Assembly: GCA_002728135.1 (NCBI GenBank)
Contig: PBVE01000002.1
Coordinates: forward strand, 1-58,576
DNA length: 58,576 nt
Source: Rhodospirillaceae bacterium
GTDB lineage: Bacteria > Pseudomonadota > Alphaproteobacteria > UBA828
Direction: 5' to 3'
Notes under the pieces: generated by a model
The model's database searches: none
Told to the model about the DNA's origin: nothing
What the model saw: only the letters and a program-made list of their open reading frames with translations
Program-made: the position numbers and the translations under genes
Shown here: piece by piece, positions 43,385 through 51,788 of the stretch
Numbering within the stretch: the stretch's first letter is position 1
Layout of the letters: every line of letters starts with the position of its first letter

Positions 43385-45430
43385 ATGGGAATAAAAGCTA
43401 ACAATACCAATCTAGATCGAGTATGGGAACCACTGACAATAGGAAATACCAAAGTAAGAAATAGAATAATGATGACAGCAATGGGTGTATTTTACGGAGA
43501 AAACAATCTCCTTAGCGATAGACACATTAGTTATTATAAAGAGCGTGCGAAGGGAGGTGCTGGACTGATCATCACAGAACAACAAGCAGGACACAAACTC
43601 AGCAAAGGGTCATTCTATGATGGTTGTACAGCTTGGGAAGAAAGAGTAGTTCCCCAATACGCTAAACTTGCAAATGCAGTCCATGAATATGAGGGTAAAA
43701 TTTTTGCACAATTATTTGCAGCAGGTGTCCATGATAAAGGAAATATGATATTTGATGAATGGCATCCTCTATGGGGTGTTTCAGATATCCCTTCCATTTT
43801 TCATAAAGAAGTTCCACATGTTGTGGATAAAGAAGATATTAATGATCTGCAAATGGGATTTGCTAAATCTGCAAATAACGCAAAAATAGCTGGGCTAGAT
43901 GGAGTAGAGTTACATGCGGCACATAGCTATATGCTTGGTCAATTTCTTAGCCCCACCTACAATAATAGGACAGATGAGTACGGTGGAAACAATAAAAATA
44001 GATGTCGATTCATAGTAGAAACTGCCGAAAAAGTAAGAGAATCAGTAGGTCCAGATTTTACACTTGGTGTTAGGTTATCTGTCGAAGAACATTTAGGTTC
44101 TGCAGGTACTACCTCCGAACAGGGTGAAGAACAAGTAGAAATATTTGCACGAAGTGGTCTTTTTGACTTTATTAATATTTCAGCTGGTGGTTATCACACA
44201 TTTGCTGCTGCAGTACCGCCAATGGGATCTCCCAGCAAGATAAATCTCCCACTTGGGATTATAGCAAAACGTGCGGTCGGTAATAAAGCGAAGATATTTT
44301 TGGCAGGTCGTGTTACAAACTTATACGAAGCAGAAGAGATACTTACGGAGAATGCCGCCGACATGGTAGCTCTTACACGTGCACATTTTGCAGACCCTCA
44401 TTTGGTCACAAAAACTAAAGAGGGTCGTGAAAAGGAAATACGTAGATGTATTGGAGCCAATGAGTGCATTTCACGAATATTTGATCAACGGCCCGCAGCA
44501 TGCCTAGTAAACCCTTCTACTGGTAGAGAAAAATCAAGTGAATGGTCTCATACAAAAATATCTCCTGTTCAGGATTTAAAGAGAAAATCAATAGTTGTCA
44601 TTGGTGGAGGAATTAGTGGCCTACATTTCTCTGCTATAGCATCAGAACGCGGACATGAGATTAGTATTTTTGAGAAAAGTGATAAGATTGGAGGCCATGT
44701 ACTTAACTACGCAAACCTCAAGGGTAAAGAAAGATGGCTAGACTTGATAGAGGATGTAAGCCATCGTTGTTTAAGCAATAATGTTAAAATTGAGTGTAAC
44801 GCTGAAATGAATGAAGAAAAAATACTTAATTTAAACCCTGATACATTAGTTGTTGCAACTGGGGCTAGATGGCGAAAGGACGGAAGAACCCCTTACCAAC
44901 CTGGTTCGGAGGGAGTGCCAGGTCATAAACAACAAAATGTTTTTGATATTGAAACAGCTTTGTCATTGATATTAAAAGACAATAAAGCTCTGGGTAAGAA
45001 CATAATTATGATAGATGAAAGTGGCGGATATCTTCCCCTAGCTGTGGCAAAAATTTTGCTATCCGATACGAAAGCTCAAGTTAATATGGTAACACCCGAA
45101 CCACGAGTTGGAGCAGAAGTCTACAAAACACTTGAATTAATGCAAATAATGCCTGAGTTGGAAGCACTTGGTATTAACATTTTTTCAGAAACTAATGTTG
45201 TATCGATAAACAAAAAAGAAGTACAACTGTTATCTATTTGGGGCACTAAAACTCATATTATTGATAACGTTGACTCTATAATTTTTTCTACCTTTCGAGA
45301 ATCCATTAACAGCCTTTTTTATACAAAAAAACTATCTGGTCTTGAAAGAAAACTTATTGGAGATGCAATGGCACCAAGACGCCCCGCACAAGTTATATAC
45401 GAGGCTGAACAATTAGGCCGTAAAATTTAA
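43385..45430 (+). CDS. Flavoenzyme of the 2,4-dienoyl-CoA reductase/TMADH family (copy 2)
   Basis: A 681-residue tandem homologue with the same three-domain layout: OYE barrel (WEPLTIGNTKVRNRIMM; GVELHAAHSYMLGQFLSP), cluster region, then a Rossmann domain (IVVIGGGISGLHFSA). The cluster motif is Cys355, Ala358, Cys361, Cys373, so one usual ligand (CxxC becomes CxxA) is missing. GGGGAG precedes ATG 43385. It is 18 bp after copy 1 and 22 bp before an LLM gene, so the three are one operon. Substrate unknown. Confidence 0.86.
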   Translation: MGIKANNTNLDRVWEPLTIGNTKVRNRIMMTAMGVFYGENNLLSDRHISYYKERAKGGAGLIITEQQAGHKLSKGSFYDGCTAWEERVVPQYAKLANAVHEYEGKIFAQLFAAGVHDKGNMIFDEWHPLWGVSDIPSIFHKEVPHVVDKEDINDLQMGFAKSANNAKIAGLDGVELHAAHSYMLGQFLSPTYNNRTDEYGGNNKNRCRFIVETAEKVRESVGPDFTLGVRLSVEEHLGSAGTTSEQGEEQVEIFARSGLFDFINISAGGYHTFAAAVPPMGSPSKINLPLGIIAKRAVGNKAKIFLAGRVTNLYEAEEILTENAADMVALTRAHFADPHLVTKTKEGREKEIRRCIGANECISRIFDQRPAACLVNPSTGREKSSEWSHTKISPVQDLKRKSIVVIGGGISGLHFSAIASERGHEISIFEKSDKIGGHVLNYANLKGKERWLDLIEDVSHRCLSNNVKIECNAEMNEEKILNLNPDTLVVATGARWRKDGRTPYQPGSEGVPGHKQQNVFDIETALSLILKDNKALGKNIIMIDESGGYLPLAVAKILLSDTKAQVNMVTPEPRVGAEVYKTLELMQIMPELEALGINIFSETNVVSINKKEVQLLSIWGTKTHIIDNVDSIIFSTFRESINSLFYTKKLSGLERKLIGDAMAPRRPAQVIYEAEQLGRKI

Positions 45431-45452
45431 ATCGAATAATAGGAATAAAACT

Positions 45453-46466
45453 ATGAAAATTGGTATCTTCTTGACTACACAATTTGAAGAAGGAGAGAAC
45501 CTTTCTGAATCACTTGATTTTATTTATGATCAGGTAGAGGTTGCAAAATCGGTAGGCCTAGATTCTGTTTGGGCTGGACAGCATTTTGCTACAGGCCCCG
45601 TAGATATGTTTCAGATGATTCCTATATTGTCTAGAATTGCTTCTATATCAGGAGAAATGCAAATAGGAACTGCAATATCTCTTCTTAGTATGCAAAGTCC
45701 AATACGTGTAGCAGAAGAAATTGCCACCCTTGACTGGATGACTCATGGAAAAGTTATTTTTGGTGCTGGTATAGGCTATAGAGATAGTGAATTTATCTCG
45801 ACAGGACATAAAAAATCAATGCGTGGAAAACGATTTGCTGAAGCTATAGAGCTTTTAAGGCTTTGGTGGAATGAGGAGGTTGTTAGTTTTGATGGTCACT
45901 TCTTTTCTATGTCCAAGGTACAACCAAGCCTACTTCCATATCAACAAGGTGGGCCAAAAGTCTGGATTGCTGGGGAAGTTGAGGCGTCAATAAAAAGAGC
46001 CGCAAAAATTGGAGATGCTTGGATTCCACTTCCAATACCAAATAATATGGAATTATCACAAAAACTCACTTTCTTTAGAGAACAAAGAAAGAAAGAAGGC
46101 CTTCAAGACACAGTCGATCAACCTTTAATGAGAGAGGTCTATATTTCAGAGAATGTTACTTCAGCCTATGATGAAGTTTCACCACACCTAATGAAGAAAT
46201 ATAAAACCTATGCCTCATGGGGACAGGAAGAAAGTGCTGACTCAATTAACTCAATTGAGAAAAATTTTAGAGATTTCTGTAGTGAAAGGTTTCTAATTGG
46301 TAGCCCAGAAACTATTACAGAAACAATGCTAAATTATAAAAATAATTTTGGAATCACCCATCTGATATGTCGGGTCCAATGGCCAGGGCTAAGGCATAAT
46401 CAGGTAATAAATACTATTAAATTAATTGGTGAATGTTCCCGAGCAATAAAACAAAAATCTAATTAG
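45453..46466 (+). CDS. LLM class flavin-dependent oxidoreductase
   Basis: A 337-residue luciferase-like enzyme. KIGIFLTTQFEEG, LDSVWAGQHFATG, MQIGTAISLLSMQSPIRVAEEIATLDWM, GKVIFGAGIGYRDSEF and GPKVWIAGEVEASIKRAAKIGDAWIP mark the family and suggest the FMN-dependent bacterial-luciferase subgroup. AGGAA lies about 7 nt before ATG 45453. It is third in the operon with the two Fe-S flavoenzymes. Its stop overlaps the stop of the convergent ABC ATPase gene by 4 bp. Confidence 0.86.
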   Translation: MKIGIFLTTQFEEGENLSESLDFIYDQVEVAKSVGLDSVWAGQHFATGPVDMFQMIPILSRIASISGEMQIGTAISLLSMQSPIRVAEEIATLDWMTHGKVIFGAGIGYRDSEFISTGHKKSMRGKRFAEAIELLRLWWNEEVVSFDGHFFSMSKVQPSLLPYQQGGPKVWIAGEVEASIKRAAKIGDAWIPLPIPNNMELSQKLTFFREQRKKEGLQDTVDQPLMREVYISENVTSAYDEVSPHLMKKYKTYASWGQEESADSINSIEKNFRDFCSERFLIGSPETITETMLNYKNNFGITHLICRVQWPGLRHNQVINTIKLIGECSRAIKQKSN

Positions 46467-47422
46467 CTTAATTGATCCCAGTGGACACACCTCGAAAGAT
46501 GGTTTTCTTTTACCGCCAACAACTCTGGGGTAACTTTGTCGCATACCTCTTTATGATAGGGGCATCTTCCAGAGAGAGGACAACCTGGTTCTGGGTTGAT
46601 AGCTGTGGGTATTTCACCTTCTATAACGAATGGATCTAATTTTTTAGCTGGGTCCGGGAAGAGAACAGCTGATAATAATGCTTTACTATAGGGATGTCTT
46701 TGTGTGCTAAGTAGAGTATCCGTTGGTGCAACTTCAATAATATGGCCTAAATACATTATAGCAACACGATGACTTATTCTTGCTACAGATGTTAGGTCAT
46801 GAGAAATAAAAATAAAAGATGTACCTAATTCTGTTTGAATATCCCTTAAAACATCAATTAATTCCAGCCTTGCGGATGGGTCGAGCATGGAAGTCGGTTC
46901 ATCTAAAACTACAAATGAAGGCTTTGTTGCTAATGCTCTAGCAATACCAACACGCTGTTGCTCGCTTGCAGTCAAATCCGCAGGATAATAATTATGTACA
47001 TCCTTCTCCAAACCTACCAATTCTCTCATTTCTTCAACTCTAATCCTGCGAGTTTGCTTTTCTTCTCCATGCAAAAAAAGTGGCTCATTAATAACTTCAT
47101 CAACAGTTAAACGCGGATTCAATGATCCAAATGGATCTTGGAAAACTAATTGCATTTCAGACCGAAGTTTTCTCAAGTCTTTATCAGACAAGCTAGTTAC
47201 ATCAACTCCATTTAACACTACCTTGCCAGTTGTTGGCTCAATTAGCCTTAAAACACATCGGCCAACAGTAGTTTTCCCAGATCCACTCTCACCAACAAGG
47301 CCGAGTGTTTCACCTTTTCCAAGACTAAAGGATACATTATTGACCGCATACAAATCAGCATCCTTACCGACGTTAAATACCTTTGTAAGATTTTCAACTT
47401 CTAAAATATAAGACATCCCCAT
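46463..47422 (-). CDS. Oligopeptide-type ABC transporter ATPase (OppF/DppF family) with altered signature
   Basis: A 319-residue ATPase with the C-terminal Cys-containing oligo_HPY extension of OppF/DppF proteins (GCPLSGRCPYHKEVC). Walker A GESGSGKT (44-51) and Walker B FVVLDEPTSMLD are intact, but the signature LSGGQ is replaced by LTASEQ (150-155). No permease, partner ATPase or binding-protein gene is adjacent; its only same-strand neighbour is an acyl-CoA ligase 14 bp upstream. It may serve a permease encoded elsewhere, or have another role. ATG 47416 is an alternative start. Confidence 0.83.
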   Translation of the reverse strand: MGMSYILEVENLTKVFNVGKDADLYAVNNVSFSLGKGETLGLVGESGSGKTTVGRCVLRLIEPTTGKVVLNGVDVTSLSDKDLRKLRSEMQLVFQDPFGSLNPRLTVDEVINEPLFLHGEEKQTRRIRVEEMRELVGLEKDVHNYYPADLTASEQQRVGIARALATKPSFVVLDEPTSMLDPSARLELIDVLRDIQTELGTSFIFISHDLTSVARISHRVAIMYLGHIIEVAPTDTLLSTQRHPYSKALLSAVLFPDPAKKLDPFVIEGEIPTAINPEPGCPLSGRCPYHKEVCDKVTPELLAVKENHLSRCVHWDQLS

Positions 47423-47436
47423 ACACCCGATTAAAT

Positions 47437-48990
47437 CTAAATTTTTCTGTCAACTCCTGCCCAAAACTTTTTTCTAACTTCTTTCTTAAGCACTTTACCG
47501 ACTGGACTTCTGGGTAATTCATCCCAAAATTCAACAGTCTTTGGCACCTTATAAGCAGCCAATTCTGATTTACATAACTTGATCACATCGTCTTCATGAA
47601 GTATCTGCTCAGATTTTAATTCAATAACAGCTTTCACTGCCTCTCCCCATTTTTCATCAGGAATACCAATTACTACACAATCTTGAACTTCTTCAAAAGA
47701 CCATATAAGTCTCTCAATTTCTATTGGAAAAACATTTAAACCACCAGAGATTATCATATCTTTTTTTCTATCAACAATATAGATATAACCCTCATTATCT
47801 TTATAACCTACATCACCAGTGTGATGCCATCCATGCTCCTGTATAGCAGCAGTTGCCTCTCGGTCACCAAAATATCCTAGTGAAACAATTTCTCCACGCA
47901 CAACAATTTCTCCCCACTCTCCTTCATTTACTAATAACCCATCATCATCCATAATCTCTGTTTGAACAAATACGGGGGCACGACCACAGCTTAATAATCT
48001 ATGTTGTTTTGATGGATCCTCAACTGCTTCTATATGCTCCTCAGGTGTTAAAATACCAATAGTTACAGGGCACTCTGCCTGACCATAAATCTGAGTCATA
48101 CATGGTCCAAATACATCGATTGCCTCTTTAACTTTGTCTGCAGACATTGGTGCACCACCGTAAATTAAGTAATCCATAGAACTGCAGTCATATTGCTTTG
48201 CTTCTGGATATGCTAACATCATGTATATAACTGTTGGAGGCAAAAAGGTGTGTGTGACACCGTGTATTTGTATTGCTTTTAAAACTGAATTTGGGTCTGC
48301 CTTTGGTATAGATACAATAGTACCACCAAATGCGAATATGGGCCAAACAAAAACACCTGCTCCATGAGCCATGGATGAAGCAACAAGGTGAACAGGCCTT
48401 TTCTTAATAGGTAGGTGTGCAAAAACATTTGCTGACCAAGCTTGCCAGGTTAAGCTAGTCCATAAGGCACCCTTTGGCTGGCCTGTTGTACCTCCTGATG
48501 AAAAATGACTGATTATTGAGTCACGATCATAGGTTATTTCCGGAAAAAAATCAGAATGACCTTGAATAAATTCTTCAAATGTTTGATATCCATCTATTTT
48601 TTCGTCAAGACAAATAATATGTTTTAGATCGGGACAATCTTTACGAATCTGTGGAATTTGTTCTTTAAAGTCACTGTGGATAAATAGCCATTCCGCACTA
48701 CGATGATTAAGAATATATGTATTTTCGGATACCGAGTTTAATGCGGCTAACCCTACCCATACGCCATCTGCTCTTGCAGCACCAATCCAAGCCTCAAATG
48801 CTTTAGAACAATTTTGACTAAGAATTGCGACTATACCTCCAGGTTTTAAACCATTTGAGACCAAAGCAGATGCCGTTTGATGGCTTCTGATGCTGACTTC
48901 AGTATAAGTCTGACTCCCTGATGGGTCGACCAAACAAGCGGTATCAGGCCAGAATCTTACCCCTCTCTCAAAAAAGTCAATCAGCCGCAT
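47437..48990 (-). CDS. AMP-dependent acyl-CoA synthetase/ligase
   Basis: A 517-residue adenylate-forming enzyme that activates a carboxylic acid to acyl-CoA with ATP. The phosphate loop SSGGTTGQPKG, the IYGQAECP motif, HHTGDVGYKD, VDRKKDMIISGGLNVFPIEIE and the catalytic Lys in PRSPVGKVLKKE are intact. Overall it looks like medium-chain or aromatic acid ligases. GGGGG sits about 7 nt before ATG 48990. It is in an operon with the orphan ABC ATPase and, 78 bp upstream, the CMD-fold gene. Substrate unknown. Confidence 0.87.
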   Translation of the reverse strand: MRLIDFFERGVRFWPDTACLVDPSGSQTYTEVSIRSHQTASALVSNGLKPGGIVAILSQNCSKAFEAWIGAARADGVWVGLAALNSVSENTYILNHRSAEWLFIHSDFKEQIPQIRKDCPDLKHIICLDEKIDGYQTFEEFIQGHSDFFPEITYDRDSIISHFSSGGTTGQPKGALWTSLTWQAWSANVFAHLPIKKRPVHLVASSMAHGAGVFVWPIFAFGGTIVSIPKADPNSVLKAIQIHGVTHTFLPPTVIYMMLAYPEAKQYDCSSMDYLIYGGAPMSADKVKEAIDVFGPCMTQIYGQAECPVTIGILTPEEHIEAVEDPSKQHRLLSCGRAPVFVQTEIMDDDGLLVNEGEWGEIVVRGEIVSLGYFGDREATAAIQEHGWHHTGDVGYKDNEGYIYIVDRKKDMIISGGLNVFPIEIERLIWSFEEVQDCVVIGIPDEKWGEAVKAVIELKSEQILHEDDVIKLCKSELAAYKVPKTVEFWDELPRSPVGKVLKKEVRKKFWAGVDRKI

Positions 48991-49068
48991 CCCCTTACCC
49001 CCTTATTCTTTCGGAATTGTTTTTTATACTTATATATTATAGTTGTATTAATTGTGACATATACCAGC

Positions 49069-49638
49069 CTATATTTTGATAGGACAGTTTGCTTCTTTTT
49101 CTACTAAATCAAAAGTAAACAAAAATTTGGCCATTCCCGTCAAAAAACCTGCAACCATCCCTAACTCAAAAATTTGCCCATCATCAAAATCTTTTGATAA
49201 ATCGCTATAAAGCTCCTTATCTAAAGTTCCAGACATATTGCTAAAAACCACCTCACTTGCCAACTTTAACACTGCTCTTTCCTTTGAGCTAAAAACATCA
49301 CTATCTTCATTCATAATATTAATCAACTTTTCCTCAGTAATTCCTGCACTACGAGCATCTTCTATATTACCTTTATTACAAAATGCACATCCATGGATAT
49401 TAGATAACCTAAACCTTAGAAGTTCCTTAGTAGCTACATCTACTCGACCACCATAGAAAATTGTTTCGTAAAATTGGTCACCATACCACTTCATCAATTC
49501 GGGAGCATTAGCTCCAACCTCAAACAATGTTGCATCCCCACCCTTTTTTTCTTGTAAATCACGAATCTTACGATATTTGGCTGCCAACTCTGGGTCCATG
49601 TTGGCTTCTTCAATTTTTTTCAGCAAGGGTTCTGGCAT
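49069..49638 (-). CDS. Carboxymuconolactone decarboxylase/AhpD-fold protein
   Basis: A 189-residue CMD/AhpD-like protein. The redox CxxC motif is in NIHGCAFCNKGN, followed by ARSAGITEEKL, as in alkylhydroperoxidase-like members. It probably acts as a peroxidase or in thiol-disulfide chemistry; true 4-carboxymuconolactone decarboxylases lack the CxxC. AGGAGA lies 6 nt before ATG 49638. It is first in the minus-strand group with the acyl-CoA ligase, divergent from an LLM gene. Confidence 0.83.
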   Translation of the reverse strand: MPEPLLKKIEEANMDPELAAKYRKIRDLQEKKGGDATLFEVGANAPELMKWYGDQFYETIFYGGRVDVATKELLRFRLSNIHGCAFCNKGNIEDARSAGITEEKLINIMNEDSDVFSSKERAVLKLASEVVFSNMSGTLDKELYSDLSKDFDDGQIFELGMVAGFLTGMAKFLFTFDLVEKEANCPIKI

Positions 49639-49762
49639 ACTTTGTCTCCTAGCTTTAAATAAAGTATAGTTAGTAAATTATTAATGTTTATAGTAATCAA
49701 AGATTAATACAACCTATCTTTCAAACCTCATGCTTGCAACTTAGCAAATGTTGGAGATAAAA

Positions 49763-50743
49763 ATGTCTTTGCAAATTGCGGATACAGTTAAATTTGGTGT
49801 GCAAGGGATGTGCCTTCCCAGAGATCCTGCACAAACTAATTGGGAACCCGATCTTAGAAATTGTTCAGAATTACTCACAATCTTAGAGAATTATGGTTTT
49901 GACTCGTTTTGGTCAGGTGACCATATAGCTTTCGTAAGTCCGATTGTAGACCCATTAACATTAATTGCATGGGCTTCTGCAAAAGCTCCTAGCTTAGAAT
50001 TTGGTACTGCCATATATCTTTTACCACTAAGACACCCTGTCCCGGTAGCAAAGCAAATTGCATGCCTAGACCAAATTTGTGAAGGAAAATTCACTTTTGG
50101 GGTTGGTGTAGGTGGAGAATATGAAAAAGAATTTGAGGCCTGCGGAGTAAATGTTTCAGATAGAGGTGCACGTCTTACTGATTCGCTTCATGTAATTAAA
50201 AAACTTTGGTCTGGAGAAAAAGTCAGTCATTCTGGAATTAGTGCAAATTTTACTGACCTTAAGCTTGAGCCGACTCCATACAAACTTAAACAGCCACCTA
50301 TATGGGCTGGTGGAAGGTCAAAGGCTGCCTTAAAACGTGCAGCAAAATTATGCGATGGATATATATCTTACGTAGTGACACCAGAAATGTTCGCTAAATC
50401 TATTAAAATGATCGAAGAGTTTTATCTCGAAGAAAATTCAGAAGAAAGATCCTTTGATACGGCTCATCACATATTTGTCAGATTAGATAACGAATATGAA
50501 AAATCTTTTGATTTAGCCTCAGAGCAACTAAGTCAACGTTATGGTATGGATTTTAGCGGACCAACGAAAAAATACGTCGCTTTGGGTCCTAAGGAAAATG
50601 TAACAAGTTTTTTTTCAGATTTTATTGACTCTGGAGTTCGCAACTTTGTTATTGATTTTGCTGGCCCAGAGAATCAACGAAATGAACAGGCTGAGATTTT
50701 TGGCTCTGAAGTCTTACCGCTTCTAAGGGAAATAAATGTATGA
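49763..50743 (+). CDS. LLM class flavin-dependent oxidoreductase
   Basis: A luciferase-like enzyme of about 326 residues. FDSFWSGDHIAFVSP, LEFGTAIYLLPLRHPVPVAKQIACLD, GKFTFGVGVGGEYEKEFEACGV and KQPPIWAGGRSKAALKRAAKLCDGY match the F420/FMN-dependent group. ATG 49763 is chosen because GGAG is 6 nt upstream; ATG 49748 lies before that SD. It overlaps the next gene, an esterase, by 4 bp (ATGA), so the two are coupled. Confidence 0.87.
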   Translation: MSLQIADTVKFGVQGMCLPRDPAQTNWEPDLRNCSELLTILENYGFDSFWSGDHIAFVSPIVDPLTLIAWASAKAPSLEFGTAIYLLPLRHPVPVAKQIACLDQICEGKFTFGVGVGGEYEKEFEACGVNVSDRGARLTDSLHVIKKLWSGEKVSHSGISANFTDLKLEPTPYKLKQPPIWAGGRSKAALKRAAKLCDGYISYVVTPEMFAKSIKMIEEFYLEENSEERSFDTAHHIFVRLDNEYEKSFDLASEQLSQRYGMDFSGPTKKYVALGPKENVTSFFSDFIDSGVRNFVIDFAGPENQRNEQAEIFGSEVLPLLREINV

Positions 50744-51669
50744 CCCAGAAAAACCCTGAAATTGAAATACTTTTAAAACGAGTTGCAGACGCCAACTTAC
50801 CAAGTATTGAAACTTATGATCCTGCTGAGGCCAGAGTCGAGTTCCGCAGGAGGATGCGGGTATTAGAAACAGATCATGAACCTATATACAAAGTTGAGGA
50901 CCTAACTATAGGGCTTGATAAGGATAAATTACTTTGCCGTTTATACCAGCATTCAGAAAATACCAACGCACCACTTATAGTTTTTGCCCATGGCGGAGGC
51001 TGGGTTCTCGCTGGACTTGAAGAATACGATAATTTTTGTAGGAGATTATCATCCGCAGGGTCATGCAATGTATTATCAGTAGAATACAGGCTTGCACCCG
51101 AACATCCATACCCCGCTGCTTTGAATGATATGATTTTGGCTTTTTCTTCTTTGGATCAAGTAATATTCCAACATAATCTGCAACCAAGTTCAATTATTGG
51201 CGTTGGTGATAGTGCCGGTGGAAATTTGATAGCCTCAACTTCTATTAAAATTCCAAAAGAGAAAAAACCCAAAGGTCAAATATTAATTTATCCTGTTTTG
51301 GATACCTCAATGAAGAGAAATTCATACTCCGAATTTGGGAGTAAATTCCTTTTGGATACAGCTGTGATGGATTGGTTTATTCAATCTTATTGCTCAGAAA
51401 CATCAAAGGATGACCCTAACATTTCAATTATTCTGTCGCCAAACCTATCAAGAAGTCCACAAACTTATATCATGACTGCAGGTCTTGACCCCTTAAGAGA
51501 TGAAGGTTTTGAGTTTGTAGAAAAGCTCAGAGAATTATCAATATCTGTTACACATTCCCACTACTCTGATATGTTACATGGGTTTTTAGGCATGCCGAAA
51601 GCTCTAAATACTTATAAGGACGCCTTTAATGAAGTTGGCAAGTGGATTAGGAAAATTGACAAATGTTAG
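50740..51669 (+). CDS. Alpha/beta hydrolase of the HSL (hormone-sensitive lipase) family
   Basis: A 309-residue carboxylesterase. The HSL oxyanion motif is AHGGGWVLAG, the nucleophile Ser lies in GVGDSAGGNLIAS, the acid Asp in GLDPLRDEG and the His in DMLHGFLGMP. It also shows VEYRLAPEHPYPAALND. It cleaves short esters. It is translationally coupled to an LLM gene and 119 bp before a Baeyer-Villiger-type monooxygenase, a pairing that fits hydrolysis of the ester or lactone product. Confidence 0.88.
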   Translation: MTQKNPEIEILLKRVADANLPSIETYDPAEARVEFRRRMRVLETDHEPIYKVEDLTIGLDKDKLLCRLYQHSENTNAPLIVFAHGGGWVLAGLEEYDNFCRRLSSAGSCNVLSVEYRLAPEHPYPAALNDMILAFSSLDQVIFQHNLQPSSIIGVGDSAGGNLIASTSIKIPKEKKPKGQILIYPVLDTSMKRNSYSEFGSKFLLDTAVMDWFIQSYCSETSKDDPNISIILSPNLSRSPQTYIMTAGLDPLRDEGFEFVEKLRELSISVTHSHYSDMLHGFLGMPKALNTYKDAFNEVGKWIRKIDKC

Positions 51670-51788
51670 ATCTTTCAAAAGAACAAAAATTAATAAATAA
51701 TAATTTTAAATGAAATACACCCACCTAAAATAATTCACATAAACCCAAGAGAACCATTTCTTACATTATAAAATTTCAGGCAATATCA

